This document shows positions 54,691 through 63,863 of a DNA stretch of 64,000 nucleotides, one piece after another (position 1 is the first letter of the stretch; each line of letters starts with the position of its first letter). This DNA comes from Clostridium sp. 'deep sea' (GTDB lineage Bacteria; Bacillota; UBA994; PWPR01), in contig NZ_CP063353.1 in NCBI RefSeq assembly GCF_014931565.1, positions 3,534,001-3,598,000 of the forward strand, in the 5' to 3' direction. The notes beneath the pieces were generated by a model. That model saw only the letters and a list, made by a program, of their open reading frames with translations, was not told the origin of the DNA and made no database searches. A program made the position numbers and the translations under genes.

Positions 54691-54835
54691 GTTAATTATA
54701 AATCCTTCTTTACAAATATTTCATAAAAACTTATTATAAAACATAGTAGATTAAAATTGCTTTGAGTAAACTAAATTACTTGTAAAATTTTTTTACTTAT
54801 TTTATTACCAAGTAGTAAAGAAAGGGTTTTGTAAC

Positions 54836-57634
54836 ATGGCTGAAAATAAATATAATAACAACATAAATAATTCGAAAATTATATTGAGTAATAATACTGT
54901 GTATGATCATAACACCAATAAAACAGTTTATGAAAATAATAGCCATGAACCTCTTAATACAGGATTAGTACTTAATGACAAGTATCAGCTAATAGATATA
55001 CTTTCTAACAATACCGGAGAAGCAGCTATTTACTTGTGTTTATATAATAATCAAAACTATGTTGCCAAAATATATTTTAAGAGTCATAAACATAAACAAG
55101 AAATCTCAAAGCGTATAAACAATGTTAATTCAAATTATGTTATTAAAATTTTAGAAGAGGGCTGGCTGGGCGAACGTTTTTACGAAATAATGCCTTACTA
55201 CCATCAAGGAGATTTATTACAGGCAGGAAAAATAGATTATAAAACCCTAAAAAATTTAATAATACCTTGCATTAATGAAGGATTAAAAGATATTCACCAA
55301 ATAGGAGTTTTACATAGAGATATAAAGCCTAATAATATTTTTTTTAACGATACTAAAAGCAAAGTAATTTTAGGCGACTTTGGTATAAGTACAACCTTAA
55401 AGAATGAAAATAGCGTTGTATATACCTCGGTTGCAAGAACACTTGGTTATGCCTCTCCGGAAACAGCACATGGTTATTTTTCTAAGGAGTCAGACTACTA
55501 CGCTTTTGGTATTACCATACTGCATCTTGCTTTAGGAAAAAGCCCCTTTTTAAATATGACAGAGCAGCAAATAGTGTTTAATACCCTAAATAAAGCAATT
55601 GAAATACCCAAAACAGTAGAGCTTTCACTAGCCTACTTAATAAAAGGCCTTACCCTAAAAGATAGAACACAACGTTGGGGATACAACGAGGTTGTAAAAT
55701 GGTTAAAAGGAAATCCTATAAAACTAGTAAATAGCTATAATATAAAACCCCAAAATGTTTATGTATTTGAGGCAAATAGTTATACTAACTTAGGTGAACT
55801 TGCTATAGGCTTAGCTCATAGCTGGCAGCAGGCTAAAAAACATTTGTACCGGGGACTAATACAAGACTTTTTAAAACAGCATGGTCAAGACCTAGTATCT
55901 AAGTGTATAGATTGCACTAATGAAAAAAATAAAGATATAGGATTGTTTAAACTGCTTTATATACTTAACAAAGATTTGCCTTTATGCTGGCGAGGACAAA
56001 CCTTTAAGACACTAAAAGATTTAGGTACATTAATTAATTCTCAATTGCCAACAATTCAAGAAAGATATCTGACTATGTTACAAAGTAAAGTCTTATCTCA
56101 CTATATGCAAATAAAAGGATTTAATGCAAGTAAAATAGCCAGTGTAAGGTATATTGAAAAACTAGCTCAAACAAATAAGGTTAAGGCTTATTTAAAATTA
56201 AGTTACTTGTTAACAAATAATAGTCAATTTAAATTTCAAGATAAAAGCTTTTATAAGCTTAACGATTTACTAATATATTTAAAACAGCAGCAAAATTATC
56301 TACAAACTAATGTTAATATCTTAAACAAGAGCCTGTACTTTTTAACTTGGTTAGAGCAATTAGGTTTTATAGAGCAGTTAAAAAGTTTTGAAAAGAATCA
56401 AATAGATATATTTTCTCTTTTAGAGAGCTGTGTTATTAATAAACAGCTTGTACGTGATTTATATATCATAAAATTAAGTAAAACAAAGCAATATTACCTA
56501 TATAAAAACCTTAACTCGTACAATTTTATAAACTCTCAAGCTTTCCAGTTATTAAAAAACATTACTACTTTACAATTTAATAATGAGCTTTGTATAGCTA
56601 ATCTTAAACAAAATGAGTTAAAACTAAGCCAATATTTTGAGCAATTTTTAGGGTTATATCAAAATAATCCTTTACTATATGGCTTAAAAGAATACCCTAT
56701 TACAGCTAAAAACCTAGAGAATAATTTAGTAAATAATAGTCCTCTAGAGTTTTCTAAGCAAAACGAAATTAAAGAGCACATTCAACAATGGTCTCAAGAG
56801 GCTAAAAAAATTGCCCATAACAATATATCTACTATAAAAAAAGATAACGCTTTACTTGTTAAAAGAAGAGAAGTTATATTTACACCAAAAATTTTAGTAG
56901 TATTTAAAATGTTGATTTCAGTTATAACAGTTTTAATAGCAACTAGGTATTTATGGTCTGCCAAAAACATTTTTAGTACGACAACTTCTAGTACAGTTAT
57001 CTCATTATATATTTGTTTATTAGTTTTATGTTTATTTAGTGTGCACAAAATAGGTAAAACAGTAGTTTGGCTTAATTATAAAAAACAGTATAAAGCTATT
57101 AACTCCCAAATTAAACAACTACAACAGTTTTTTACAGATGAATACCTTAATAATAACAAGCTAAAAATTGAACATTACTTTAATCATATTAAGGATAATA
57201 GTGGTGAACTTTTTGTTCATAAACAACAAAAGTTATTAAACATAAATAGGCTATTGAATGAGAGAAAAACAATAATTTATAAAGCAAATATGCCCTTAGT
57301 AAAACTAAAATATGCCTTAGTGATATTTGTTTTAATTATTTCAGCTATATACACTAGTGGCAGTTTGCCAACATATATTCAAAAATTTCAGCAAGTTACA
57401 GGTTTACAGCTTAAAACAGCACAAACATACGTATACTATCAGCCAAAAATTAAAGCCAATGTAAGAGATAAAGGCTCACTCACTGGGCAGGTATTATTTG
57501 TAGTATCTAAAGATCAAAAATTAAAGTACTTAAACCAACAAACACAAGATAATGAAGGTAGAGTTTGGTATTACGTTGAAACCCAAAAAGGCAAAGGATG
57601 GATTTGTAAAAAAATAATAAAGCCTATTGAATAG
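54836..57634 (+). CDS. membrane Ser/Thr protein kinase with C-terminal SH3 domain
   Basis: Large protein of 932 residues. Residues 48-300 are a Hanks-type kinase: an atypical nucleotide loop (SNNTGEAAIY), Lys 78 in YVAKIYF, catalytic HRD at 160-162, DFG at 181-183 and YASPE. Residues 320-670 are helical with no recognised fold. Three membrane helices follow (about 680-700, 716-738, 822-845), and the C-terminal 80 residues form an SH3b domain, possibly outside the cell. Binding site AAAGGG is weak. It adjoins a CPBP protease and the Kiwa-like pair; a joint role is possible but unproven. Confidence 0.85.
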   Translation: MAENKYNNNINNSKIILSNNTVYDHNTNKTVYENNSHEPLNTGLVLNDKYQLIDILSNNTGEAAIYLCLYNNQNYVAKIYFKSHKHKQEISKRINNVNSNYVIKILEEGWLGERFYEIMPYYHQGDLLQAGKIDYKTLKNLIIPCINEGLKDIHQIGVLHRDIKPNNIFFNDTKSKVILGDFGISTTLKNENSVVYTSVARTLGYASPETAHGYFSKESDYYAFGITILHLALGKSPFLNMTEQQIVFNTLNKAIEIPKTVELSLAYLIKGLTLKDRTQRWGYNEVVKWLKGNPIKLVNSYNIKPQNVYVFEANSYTNLGELAIGLAHSWQQAKKHLYRGLIQDFLKQHGQDLVSKCIDCTNEKNKDIGLFKLLYILNKDLPLCWRGQTFKTLKDLGTLINSQLPTIQERYLTMLQSKVLSHYMQIKGFNASKIASVRYIEKLAQTNKVKAYLKLSYLLTNNSQFKFQDKSFYKLNDLLIYLKQQQNYLQTNVNILNKSLYFLTWLEQLGFIEQLKSFEKNQIDIFSLLESCVINKQLVRDLYIIKLSKTKQYYLYKNLNSYNFINSQAFQLLKNITTLQFNNELCIANLKQNELKLSQYFEQFLGLYQNNPLLYGLKEYPITAKNLENNLVNNSPLEFSKQNEIKEHIQQWSQEAKKIAHNNISTIKKDNALLVKRREVIFTPKILVVFKMLISVITVLIATRYLWSAKNIFSTTTSSTVISLYICLLVLCLFSVHKIGKTVVWLNYKKQYKAINSQIKQLQQFFTDEYLNNNKLKIEHYFNHIKDNSGELFVHKQQKLLNINRLLNERKTIIYKANMPLVKLKYALVIFVLIISAIYTSGSLPTYIQKFQQVTGLQLKTAQTYVYYQPKIKANVRDKGSLTGQVLFVVSKDQKLKYLNQQTQDNEGRVWYYVETQKGKGWICKKIIKPIE

Positions 57635-57737
57635 TAAAACTATTAACATATTAAGTTGCCTACTTTATAATAGAATATACTTATAGCTATATACAGGGCT
57701 AATAATAGAATACTATTTAAATAGGGAGAAAAACAAA

Positions 57738-58343
57738 ATGACAATAGTAGTTAACTCATTAGTACAGGCTTTAATTAATTTAGTTATTTTTTCAGCAGTC
57801 CCGTTTATATGGTGGTTAATATTTTATAGAGAAACCACTAACTTTTTTAGCTTTGTGGGTTTACACAAAATCAAAATAAAAAATACGCAAAAATACGCGT
57901 TAGTTTTTATAGCTTTAATTTTATTTTCATTAATTTTTGTAATGCTAGTTAAATACAGCCCAAGTCTTAACCAAAACTCAGCAACTACTAATATAGAGGG
58001 TACAGGGGTAATATACATAATAGCTGCATTACTGTTTTCATTTGTAAAAACTGCATTAGCTGAAGAAATCTTGTTTAGAGGTTTTATAGCAAAAAGAATG
58101 ATAAGCCGTTTTGGGTTTAAACTAGGTAATATAATTCAGTGCTTTATATTTGGTGTATTGCATGGAATCTTATTTTACAAATTAGTAGGTTTAATAACAG
58201 CTATACTCATAACCCTGTTAATTAGTGTAAGTGCCTGGTTTAGTGGCTGGATTAATGAAAAACAATCTGGAGGGTCAATAATATCAAGTTGGTTATTACA
58301 CGGCATATCTAACTTTATAGCCAGTTTAGTAGCATTAATTTAA
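57738..58343 (+). CDS. CPBP-family intramembrane metalloprotease
   Basis: Membrane protein of 201 residues, about six helices. AEEILFRGFIAKR holds the EExxxR motif, and FGVLHGILF the HxxxH region of the Abi/CAAX protease family. Such proteins are found in bacteriocin immunity and in membrane stress. AGGGAG precedes the ATG. Terminator follows at 58353. Confidence 0.85.
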   Translation: MTIVVNSLVQALINLVIFSAVPFIWWLIFYRETTNFFSFVGLHKIKIKNTQKYALVFIALILFSLIFVMLVKYSPSLNQNSATTNIEGTGVIYIIAALLFSFVKTALAEEILFRGFIAKRMISRFGFKLGNIIQCFIFGVLHGILFYKLVGLITAILITLLISVSAWFSGWINEKQSGGSIISSWLLHGISNFIASLVALI

Positions 58344-58352
58344 ATAATTTTT

Positions 58353-58386
58353 ACGCTGGGCTTTTAATTATGGCCTAGCGTTTGTA
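58353..58386 (+). terminator. terminator after the CPBP gene
   Basis: ACGCTGGGC (58353-58361) pairs with GCCTAGCGT (58373-58381), one G-U pair. Confidence 0.55.
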
Positions 58387-58461
58387 TATGTAGAAATATT
58401 TGGTTGATAGCAAGTTATATCAATTGTTATAATAAAAGTATAAACAAATATAGGGGTTGGT

Positions 58462-58980
58462 GTGGTGTTAAGCAATATCTTAAAATTAGTTTTTTACTTA
58501 TCTTCTTTTGCACCTGTTGGTTTGGCCTTTTCTTTTGTTATGTATCAGCAGCAAAACTATAACAATGCTTTGAGATCTTTGTTAGTAAGCTTAGCCTTTA
58601 TAGTTATGGCTTATGTAATAACCTTTATTGGTAAAAATAAATGCATTTCTTACACCATAAAGGTTACTGGTGTTCAAGACGATAGTAAAGCCTTATTTGT
58701 TTATGTTGTAAGCTACATATTACCCTTTGTTACTTTAGTGGTTAAAAACATCAACATAAATAATACCATGTTATTTGCTTTTATAACATTAATAATGATA
58801 ATTGTGTATTTCACTAATATGCGCTTTGTTAATCCACTGCTCTTTATTATAGGATACAGATTTTACTTAGTGTCTATAGAAAATGGGGTAGATAACCTAC
58901 TAATCAGCAAAAAAAATTATCGCAATAGCAATAATATTACACGAGCAACTCGTTTGTTTGAAGGAATACTTATTAACTAA
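58462..58980 (+). CDS. four-helix membrane protein, Kiwa KwaA-like candidate
   Basis: Protein of 172 residues with four hydrophobic segments (about 5-25, 37-57, 76-93, 100-120) and a soluble tail of 50 residues. The tail has NPLLFIIGYRFYLVSIENGVDNLLISKK, a pattern I associate with KwaA of the Kiwa anti-phage system. GTG start (58462 or 58465), with AGGGG upstream. The gene sits 11 bases before the KwaB-like gene. The assignment is from pattern, not alignment. Confidence 0.55.
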   Translation: MVLSNILKLVFYLSSFAPVGLAFSFVMYQQQNYNNALRSLLVSLAFIVMAYVITFIGKNKCISYTIKVTGVQDDSKALFVYVVSYILPFVTLVVKNININNTMLFAFITLIMIIVYFTNMRFVNPLLFIIGYRFYLVSIENGVDNLLISKKNYRNSNNITRATRLFEGILIN

Positions 58981-58991
58981 GGGGGTAACAT

Positions 58992-59858
58992 ATGTTTACT
59001 AATAGTAACTTTTATATAATGTTGGGTAAAAGAGATAAACCAGAGTATCAAGTTTTAACTATGGATAAAACTAGTCAAAATGTTTTAGCAACAACTTTTA
59101 CAGCTCTTTGTAATAGCTTCCTAAAAACACACAAGCTAATTAAGTTTAATGGTAAATACAAGCCCGAGCAGCATGAACTACTGTACATAAATAACTTTAG
59201 CCTTAACCCCCACATAATTAATTGCCTAGCAAACGATATTACCCTAAACAGCTATACACCTAAAAACAAACATAAAATAAGGTCAGTATTTAGTGGCTAT
59301 AAAACTAATAGCAGTTATGTATTGGCATTTCAATATTTTCATAAAGAGCAGCACCTAACAAATAAGGGTCTGCAATTTTTTTATAGTAAGGATACCTTTT
59401 CTATTGAAAAAAAACAGGGCATAAGTATATTAAATAAACTAGACTGTCTCTATAAAAACAATACCTTGTACTTTAAATCCTTTATAATTACCAATAGAAT
59501 ACTTAATCTCTCTAAATACTACCGAGTAGCAACAAATGATGACTTACAGGTTTTTAGCCAGCTTAAAGAGCTTTATTTCGATCAAAATATAAACCTTAAA
59601 GACTTAAGTGACACAATCATTCGCAGAAAAATTGCAGAGCTACTCGATTATAACTTTTTTACTAACTTTACCGTAAAGCAAATAAAAAAAGAGGCAAAAG
59701 AGATCGGTTATGATATTCATAGCAAAAACAATAAAATAGTAATACCCAATACTCGTAAAGAACTAAAAACTCTAGTTAAATTCTTAAGTAACGAGGTATA
59801 TAAAGGTGCTTTTGATAAAAAACTGCGGGAGAGTAACTCTTCTCGATATTTAATGTAA
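58992..59858 (+). CDS. DUF4868-like protein, Kiwa KwaB-like candidate
   Basis: Soluble protein of 288 residues. The segment GISILNKLDCLYKNNTLYFKSF followed by RILNLSKYYRVATNDDLQVF and the terminal SNSSRYL resemble DUF4868/KwaB proteins. KwaB binds DNA and works with the membrane sensor KwaA against phage. Start is ATG after AAGGGGG, 11 bases from the preceding stop, so the two are co-expressed. Confidence is limited as no alignment was made. Confidence 0.55.
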   Translation: MFTNSNFYIMLGKRDKPEYQVLTMDKTSQNVLATTFTALCNSFLKTHKLIKFNGKYKPEQHELLYINNFSLNPHIINCLANDITLNSYTPKNKHKIRSVFSGYKTNSSYVLAFQYFHKEQHLTNKGLQFFYSKDTFSIEKKQGISILNKLDCLYKNNTLYFKSFIITNRILNLSKYYRVATNDDLQVFSQLKELYFDQNINLKDLSDTIIRRKIAELLDYNFFTNFTVKQIKKEAKEIGYDIHSKNNKIVIPNTRKELKTLVKFLSNEVYKGAFDKKLRESNSSRYLM

Positions 59859-59909
59859 TTATATTAGTTAATAATAAAAAGAATATATACTTATAGTAAA
59901 ATTACTTGT

Positions 59910-59929
59910 GGAGAACCTTGGGGTTCTCC
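59910..59929 (+). terminator. hairpin after the Kiwa-like pair
   Basis: GGAGAACC (59910-59917) pairs with GGTTCTCC (59922-59929), loop TTGG. The T run after it is short. Confidence 0.5.
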
Positions 59930-60018
59930 TAAAATGTTTTTAAACATTGACATAATAAAATTAACATGATATAACAAGTATGAAATGTATAACTTGTATG
60001 ACTTTGGGGGAGGACTAT

Positions 60019-61062
60019 ATGATAATAAAAATAATACTAATCTTGTTATTGCTATTATTAGCTTTGGCAGGTCTTTACGTATATAACAACTTAAACTATT
60101 ATAAAAAGCCAAAAAAGCAAACTCAAAAGGCTGGATTTGTGGAAAAACAAATACAGCTACCTAATGGTACGGTACTTAACTATGGTGAAGGACCTAATAA
60201 TGGACTTTCACTTATGTTAATACATGCACAAACAGCTGCTTGGCAGGACTACGAACCAGTATTACCAGAGCTATCTAAACACTTTCATATTTATGCCATT
60301 GATTGTCATGGGCATGGTAAGTCTAGCAAAGATCCTAGTAAGTACAGTGCCGAAGAAATGGGCAAGGATTTTATTTGGTTTATAAAAAACGTAATTAAAC
60401 AACAAACAATTGTATCTGGGAACTCATCAGGAGGTTTATTAGCGGCTTGGCTCGCAGCCAATTCTCCCGAAAATGTACAGGCTATTGTTTTAGAGGATCC
60501 TCCTTTTTTTTCATGTGAGGCTAATCGTTGTGAAAAGAGCTTTGCTTGGATTGATTCATTTCAACCTATGCATGAGTACCTAAAACAAACAGAACAAACA
60601 GACTATGTAATGTACTATATCAAGAATTGTCATTGGTTAAAGTACTTTGGTAATGGTAGAGAAGGAATAATAAACTACGCCCAAAAATATCGTGAAAAAC
60701 ACCCTAACAAAAAGCTACAGTTTTTCTTTTTGCCACCTAGCATTAATAAAACTTTTAGATTTTTAGATTACTACGACCCTCGGTTTGGTGATGGCTTTTA
60801 TGATTGCTCATGGCTCAAAAACTTTAATCACGCTGAAACCTTAGCTAAAATAAACTGTGATTCGGTTTTAATACACGCTAATTTTAAGTATGAAAACGAT
60901 ATATTATTGGCAGCAATGGATAACAAAGATGCTCAAAAAGCCAGTTCATTAATAAAAAATAATGAACTAATAAAAGTAAATGCTAGTCACGTAGTACATA
61001 GCCATAAACCACAGCTATTTATTAAAATAATGAAAGATTTTTTAGGTAAACTGCAGAGTTAA
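60019..61062 (+). CDS. membrane-anchored alpha/beta hydrolase
   Basis: Protein of 347 residues with an N-terminal anchor (about 3-22) and a hydrolase domain outside. IHAQTAAWQDY near 78 is the oxyanion region, SGNSSGGLLAAWL near 146 the nucleophile elbow, and ASHVVHSHKPQLF near 325 the catalytic His. ATG 60019 follows GGGGGAGGA; an earlier ATG (59980) precedes that site. Substrate unknown. Confidence 0.87.
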   Translation: MIIKIILILLLLLLALAGLYVYNNLNYYKKPKKQTQKAGFVEKQIQLPNGTVLNYGEGPNNGLSLMLIHAQTAAWQDYEPVLPELSKHFHIYAIDCHGHGKSSKDPSKYSAEEMGKDFIWFIKNVIKQQTIVSGNSSGGLLAAWLAANSPENVQAIVLEDPPFFSCEANRCEKSFAWIDSFQPMHEYLKQTEQTDYVMYYIKNCHWLKYFGNGREGIINYAQKYREKHPNKKLQFFFLPPSINKTFRFLDYYDPRFGDGFYDCSWLKNFNHAETLAKINCDSVLIHANFKYENDILLAAMDNKDAQKASSLIKNNELIKVNASHVVHSHKPQLFIKIMKDFLGKLQS

Positions 61063-61155
61063 GCCGTAAGGGTTTAGTTTGACTTTATAAAAAAAACTGT
61101 ATAGTATAAAACATATAACTACTACTAAATGATTTATGTGAGGGGGGTAAGTTTT

Positions 61156-61386
61156 ATGAAAGCACCAGAAGGAAAACATGTTTTTGGAACAGTTAAAGTT
61201 GGCTCTAAGGGGCAAATTGTTATTCCCAAAGAAGCCAGAGATATTTTTAATATTAAGCCAGGTGATACCTTACTATTACTTGGAGATGAAAAGCAGGGTA
61301 TTGCGATAGTAAAAAACGAGATATTTACAAACTTTGCTTATGATATATTAAGGGCTCAAGATAAAGAACCTATAGAAGATGATTAA
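61156..61386 (+). CDS. AbrB/SpoVT-family DNA-binding protein
   Basis: Protein of 76 residues. GTVKVGSKGQIVIPKEARD and IKPGDTLLLLG form the swapped-hairpin AbrB domain. The C-terminal 25 residues are a helical tail with several acidic residues. The ATG at 61156 follows AGGGGGG. It may regulate its neighbours (for example the ABC-2 exporter 400 bases on) but no site is seen. Confidence 0.88.
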   Translation: MKAPEGKHVFGTVKVGSKGQIVIPKEARDIFNIKPGDTLLLLGDEKQGIAIVKNEIFTNFAYDILRAQDKEPIEDD

Positions 61387-61399
61387 TAGGTGTTAATAC

Positions 61400-61624
61400 A
61401 TGAAAGAGTTATTAATGATTACTGTATCCTCATTAATTATTCATAGTGCAGGATACGATAAAGAAAATAAAGTAGTTTTTATCAGGTTTTTAAAAAACAG
61501 CTCACTATATTGTTATTTTAATGTACCTTATAGTATTTTTAATGATTTAATTAACTCATCTTCGGTGGGCTCTTATTTCACTAAAAACATAAAAAATGTA
61601 TATCAATATCAAAAACTCGAATAA
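61400..61624 (+). CDS. KTSC-domain small protein
   Basis: Protein of 74 residues. SSLIIHSAGYDKENKVVFIRF and YFNVPYSIFNDLINSSSVGSYF match the KTSC domain. Some members are tied to lysyl-tRNA synthetase or phage genes; the role is open. Thirteen bases after the AbrB gene, so probably co-transcribed. A start at the second Met (61415) is possible. Confidence 0.75.
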   Translation: MKELLMITVSSLIIHSAGYDKENKVVFIRFLKNSSLYCYFNVPYSIFNDLINSSSVGSYFTKNIKNVYQYQKLE

Positions 61625-61636
61625 CATCAATATAAG

Positions 61637-61668
61637 TAAAGCGATTGCCTTTTAGCAGTCGTTTTTTT
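61637..61668 (+). terminator. terminator after the KTSC gene
   Basis: GCGATTGC (61641-61648) pairs with GCAGTCGT (61655-61662), two G-U pairs, followed by a T run. Confidence 0.7.
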
Positions 61669-61716
61669 AGCTTTAAACCACTAGTGCAAAGCTTATAACT
61701 TAGTGAATCTAGTGTA

Positions 61717-61745
61717 TTGACAGTTGATTGTATCCGTGGTATAAC
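61717..61745 (+). promoter_or_regulatory. promoter of the ABC-2 exporter pair
   Basis: TTGACA (61717-61722), 17 bases, TATAAC (61740-61745). Confidence 0.7.
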
Positions 61746-61811
61746 TGGTATAATAAGTCATACATGTATTACTAGTATGAAAAATCGAGCAATTTGCTGG
61801 AGGTGTTAATA

Positions 61812-62540
61812 GTGAAAGCAATAGAAATAAAAAACCTAACCAAAAAATATAAAGAACATTGTGCTGTAAACTCACTAAACTTAAGCATAAAAAAAGGAGA
61901 GTTTTTTGCTTTGCTTGGCCAAAATGGTGCCGGTAAAACTACGACCATAAAAATGTTATGTTGTTTACTAACTGCAACCAGTGGTGACGCCATTTTATTA
62001 GGGGATAGCATAATAAATAATAGCGAGGCAGTTAAACAAAAAATAAACGTATCTCCTCAAGAAACAGCAGTAGCTCCTAATTTAACAGTCAAAGAAAACC
62101 TCGAGATGTTTGCCCAAATTTACGGTAGCAATAAAAAACAAGCCAAACAAAAGGCAAGTGAAATGATAAAAACATTTTCACTTAGTGAAAAAGCTAATAC
62201 CAGAGCAAAATCATTATCTGGTGGAATGCAAAGAAGATTAAGCATTGCTTTAGCCTTAATCTCTAACCCTCAAATTATATTTTTAGATGAACCAACGTTG
62301 GGTTTAGATGTACGCGCAAGACGAGAGCTGTGGAAACATATTAAAAGCCTTAAAGGAAAAATAACTATAGTATTAACAACCCACTATCTCGAAGAAGCCG
62401 AAGCCCTAGCAGATAGAATAGCTATTATGCATAATGGTAACCTACAAGCCTTAGGTACCGTAAATGAAATAAAAGAGCAAACAAATGAGCAATCACTTGA
62501 GGAAGCATTTTTAAAACTAACAGATATGGAGGTAATATAA
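61812..62540 (+). CDS. ABC-2 exporter ATP-binding protein
   Basis: ATPase of 242 residues. Walker A GQNGAGKTTTIKML, signature LSGGMQRRLSIALAL, Walker B IIFLDEPTLGLDV. GTG at 61812 is chosen, with GGAGGTG at 61799-61805; longer starts would precede that site. It ends one base into the permease start. The cargo is unknown. Confidence 0.93.
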   Translation: MKAIEIKNLTKKYKEHCAVNSLNLSIKKGEFFALLGQNGAGKTTTIKMLCCLLTATSGDAILLGDSIINNSEAVKQKINVSPQETAVAPNLTVKENLEMFAQIYGSNKKQAKQKASEMIKTFSLSEKANTRAKSLSGGMQRRLSIALALISNPQIIFLDEPTLGLDVRARRELWKHIKSLKGKITIVLTTHYLEEAEALADRIAIMHNGNLQALGTVNEIKEQTNEQSLEEAFLKLTDMEVI

Positions 62541-63265
62541 TGAAAAGCCTAGCCTTTGCCTCACGTAATCGTAAAGAAATTTTAAGAGATCCCTTAACTA
62601 TCATAATAGGTATGGGTTTACCCGTAATACTACTAGTGTTATTATCTATAATGCAAAAAAGCATACCTAATAACCTCTATAATATTGAAAAACTAGCACC
62701 AGGGATTGCCGTTTTTAGCTTTTCGTTTATATCATTATTCACTGGTATGTTAATAGCGAAAGACCGTAGCAGTAGTTTTTTAATGAGAGTATTTGCTTCA
62801 CCTTTAACAGCCCAAGAATATATCTTAGGTTATACTATTCCAGTACTGCCAATTGCCTTGTTACAAATAATAATTTGTTTCACAACAGCCTTTTTCTTTG
62901 GCTTAAACTTTGCCTTAAGCGTAATAGCAGCTAGTCTAGTATTAATGCTAATATCCTTGCTTTATATAGGCTTTGGCTTACTGTTTGGAGTAGTATTAAC
63001 AGATAAACAAGTAGGAGGATTTTTCGCCATCTTTGTTAACATAACAACATGGCTAAGCGGAACATGGTTTGAGTTAAGCCTAGTAGGGGGCATGTTTAAG
63101 AAAATAGCCTACACTCTACCATTTGCACACGCTGTAGATGCCGTAAAATATACCCTAGCAGGTAACTACAATCAAATACTTACCCCAATGTTATGGGTGG
63201 CTGTTTATACAGTAGTGGTATTTGTGTTGGCTATAGCTATATTCAATAAAAGACTAAAAGCCTAA
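62540..63265 (+). CDS. ABC-2 exporter permease
   Basis: Six-helix membrane protein of 241 residues. SRNRKEILRDPLTIIIGMGLPVI is the cytoplasmic coupling start, and ASPLTAQEYILGYTIPVLPI an internal ABC-2 motif. It partners the ATPase, with one base of overlap. Confidence 0.92.
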   Translation: MKSLAFASRNRKEILRDPLTIIIGMGLPVILLVLLSIMQKSIPNNLYNIEKLAPGIAVFSFSFISLFTGMLIAKDRSSSFLMRVFASPLTAQEYILGYTIPVLPIALLQIIICFTTAFFFGLNFALSVIAASLVLMLISLLYIGFGLLFGVVLTDKQVGGFFAIFVNITTWLSGTWFELSLVGGMFKKIAYTLPFAHAVDAVKYTLAGNYNQILTPMLWVAVYTVVVFVLAIAIFNKRLKA

Positions 63266-63384
63266 GAACCATTAAAAATGCTTGCTCTCGGCGTTGTACG
63301 CATTTTACAACTTAACTGTATTGCGTTTACCTGCAAAACTACTAGTGCCTAAACAGCAAAGATTTTTAACAATTCTTTGAGTTT

Positions 63385-63453
63385 GCAAACGTTGGAGACG
63401 GGTGATTTTGTTCGTTTTTCGAACAAAATCACCCGTCCCCAGCGTTCGTTATT
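63385..63453. repeat. long palindrome, REP-like
   Basis: A perfect 18-base stem (63397-63414 with 63420-63437), loop TTTTT, extended by a further imperfect 12 bases on each side (63385-63396 with 63438-63449). The arms read GACGGGTGATTTTGTTCG, G/C-richer than the surroundings and typical of RAYT-linked repeats in Clostridia. Confidence 0.75.
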
Positions 63454-63524
63454 TTAAAATATTAAAAAGCAACTACAAAATGTGTTATTATAATAGCGAT
63501 AATGAAAACGTAAGGAGAAAATCA

Positions 63525-63863
63525 ATGACCAATATCCCAAATTGCCCAAAATGCAATTCAGAATATACCTACGAAGATGCAGCAATGTATGTCTGCCCCG
63601 AGTGTTCTCACGAGTGGCCAATAGAAGTAGCTGAGGCTGTTGCTGAAGAAAACGTAGTTAAAGATGCCAACGGCAATATTCTTAACGATGGCGACTCAGT
63701 AACTATAATAAAAGACCTAAAAGTAAAAGGCTCATCATCAGATCTTAAAAGAGGAACAAAGGTAAAAAACATTCGCCTAGTAGAAGGCGATCACAATATA
63801 GATTGTAAAATAGATGGCTTTGGAGCAATGAAATTAAAATCGGAGTTTGTGAAAAAACTGTAA
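63525..63863 (+). CDS. yjdM: PhnA/YjdM zinc-ribbon protein
   Basis: Protein of 112 residues. [21 protein letters not shown] forms the zinc ribbon, followed by the PhnA domain ([25 protein letters not shown]). Once linked to phosphonate use, its role is not known. The ATG at 63525 follows AAGGAG. Upstream lies a REP-like palindrome. Confidence 0.92.
   Translation: MTNIPNCPKCNSEYTYEDAAMYVCPECSHEWPIEVAEAVAEENVVKDANGNILNDGDSVTIIKDLKVKGSSSDLKRGTKVKNIRLVEGDHNIDCKIDGFGAMKLKSEFVKKL

Noticed and set aside
63385-63453. Terminator of the ABC-2 exporter
   Set aside because: The stem is far longer than usual, 120 bases past the gene and without a T run after it; a REP-like repeat fits better.
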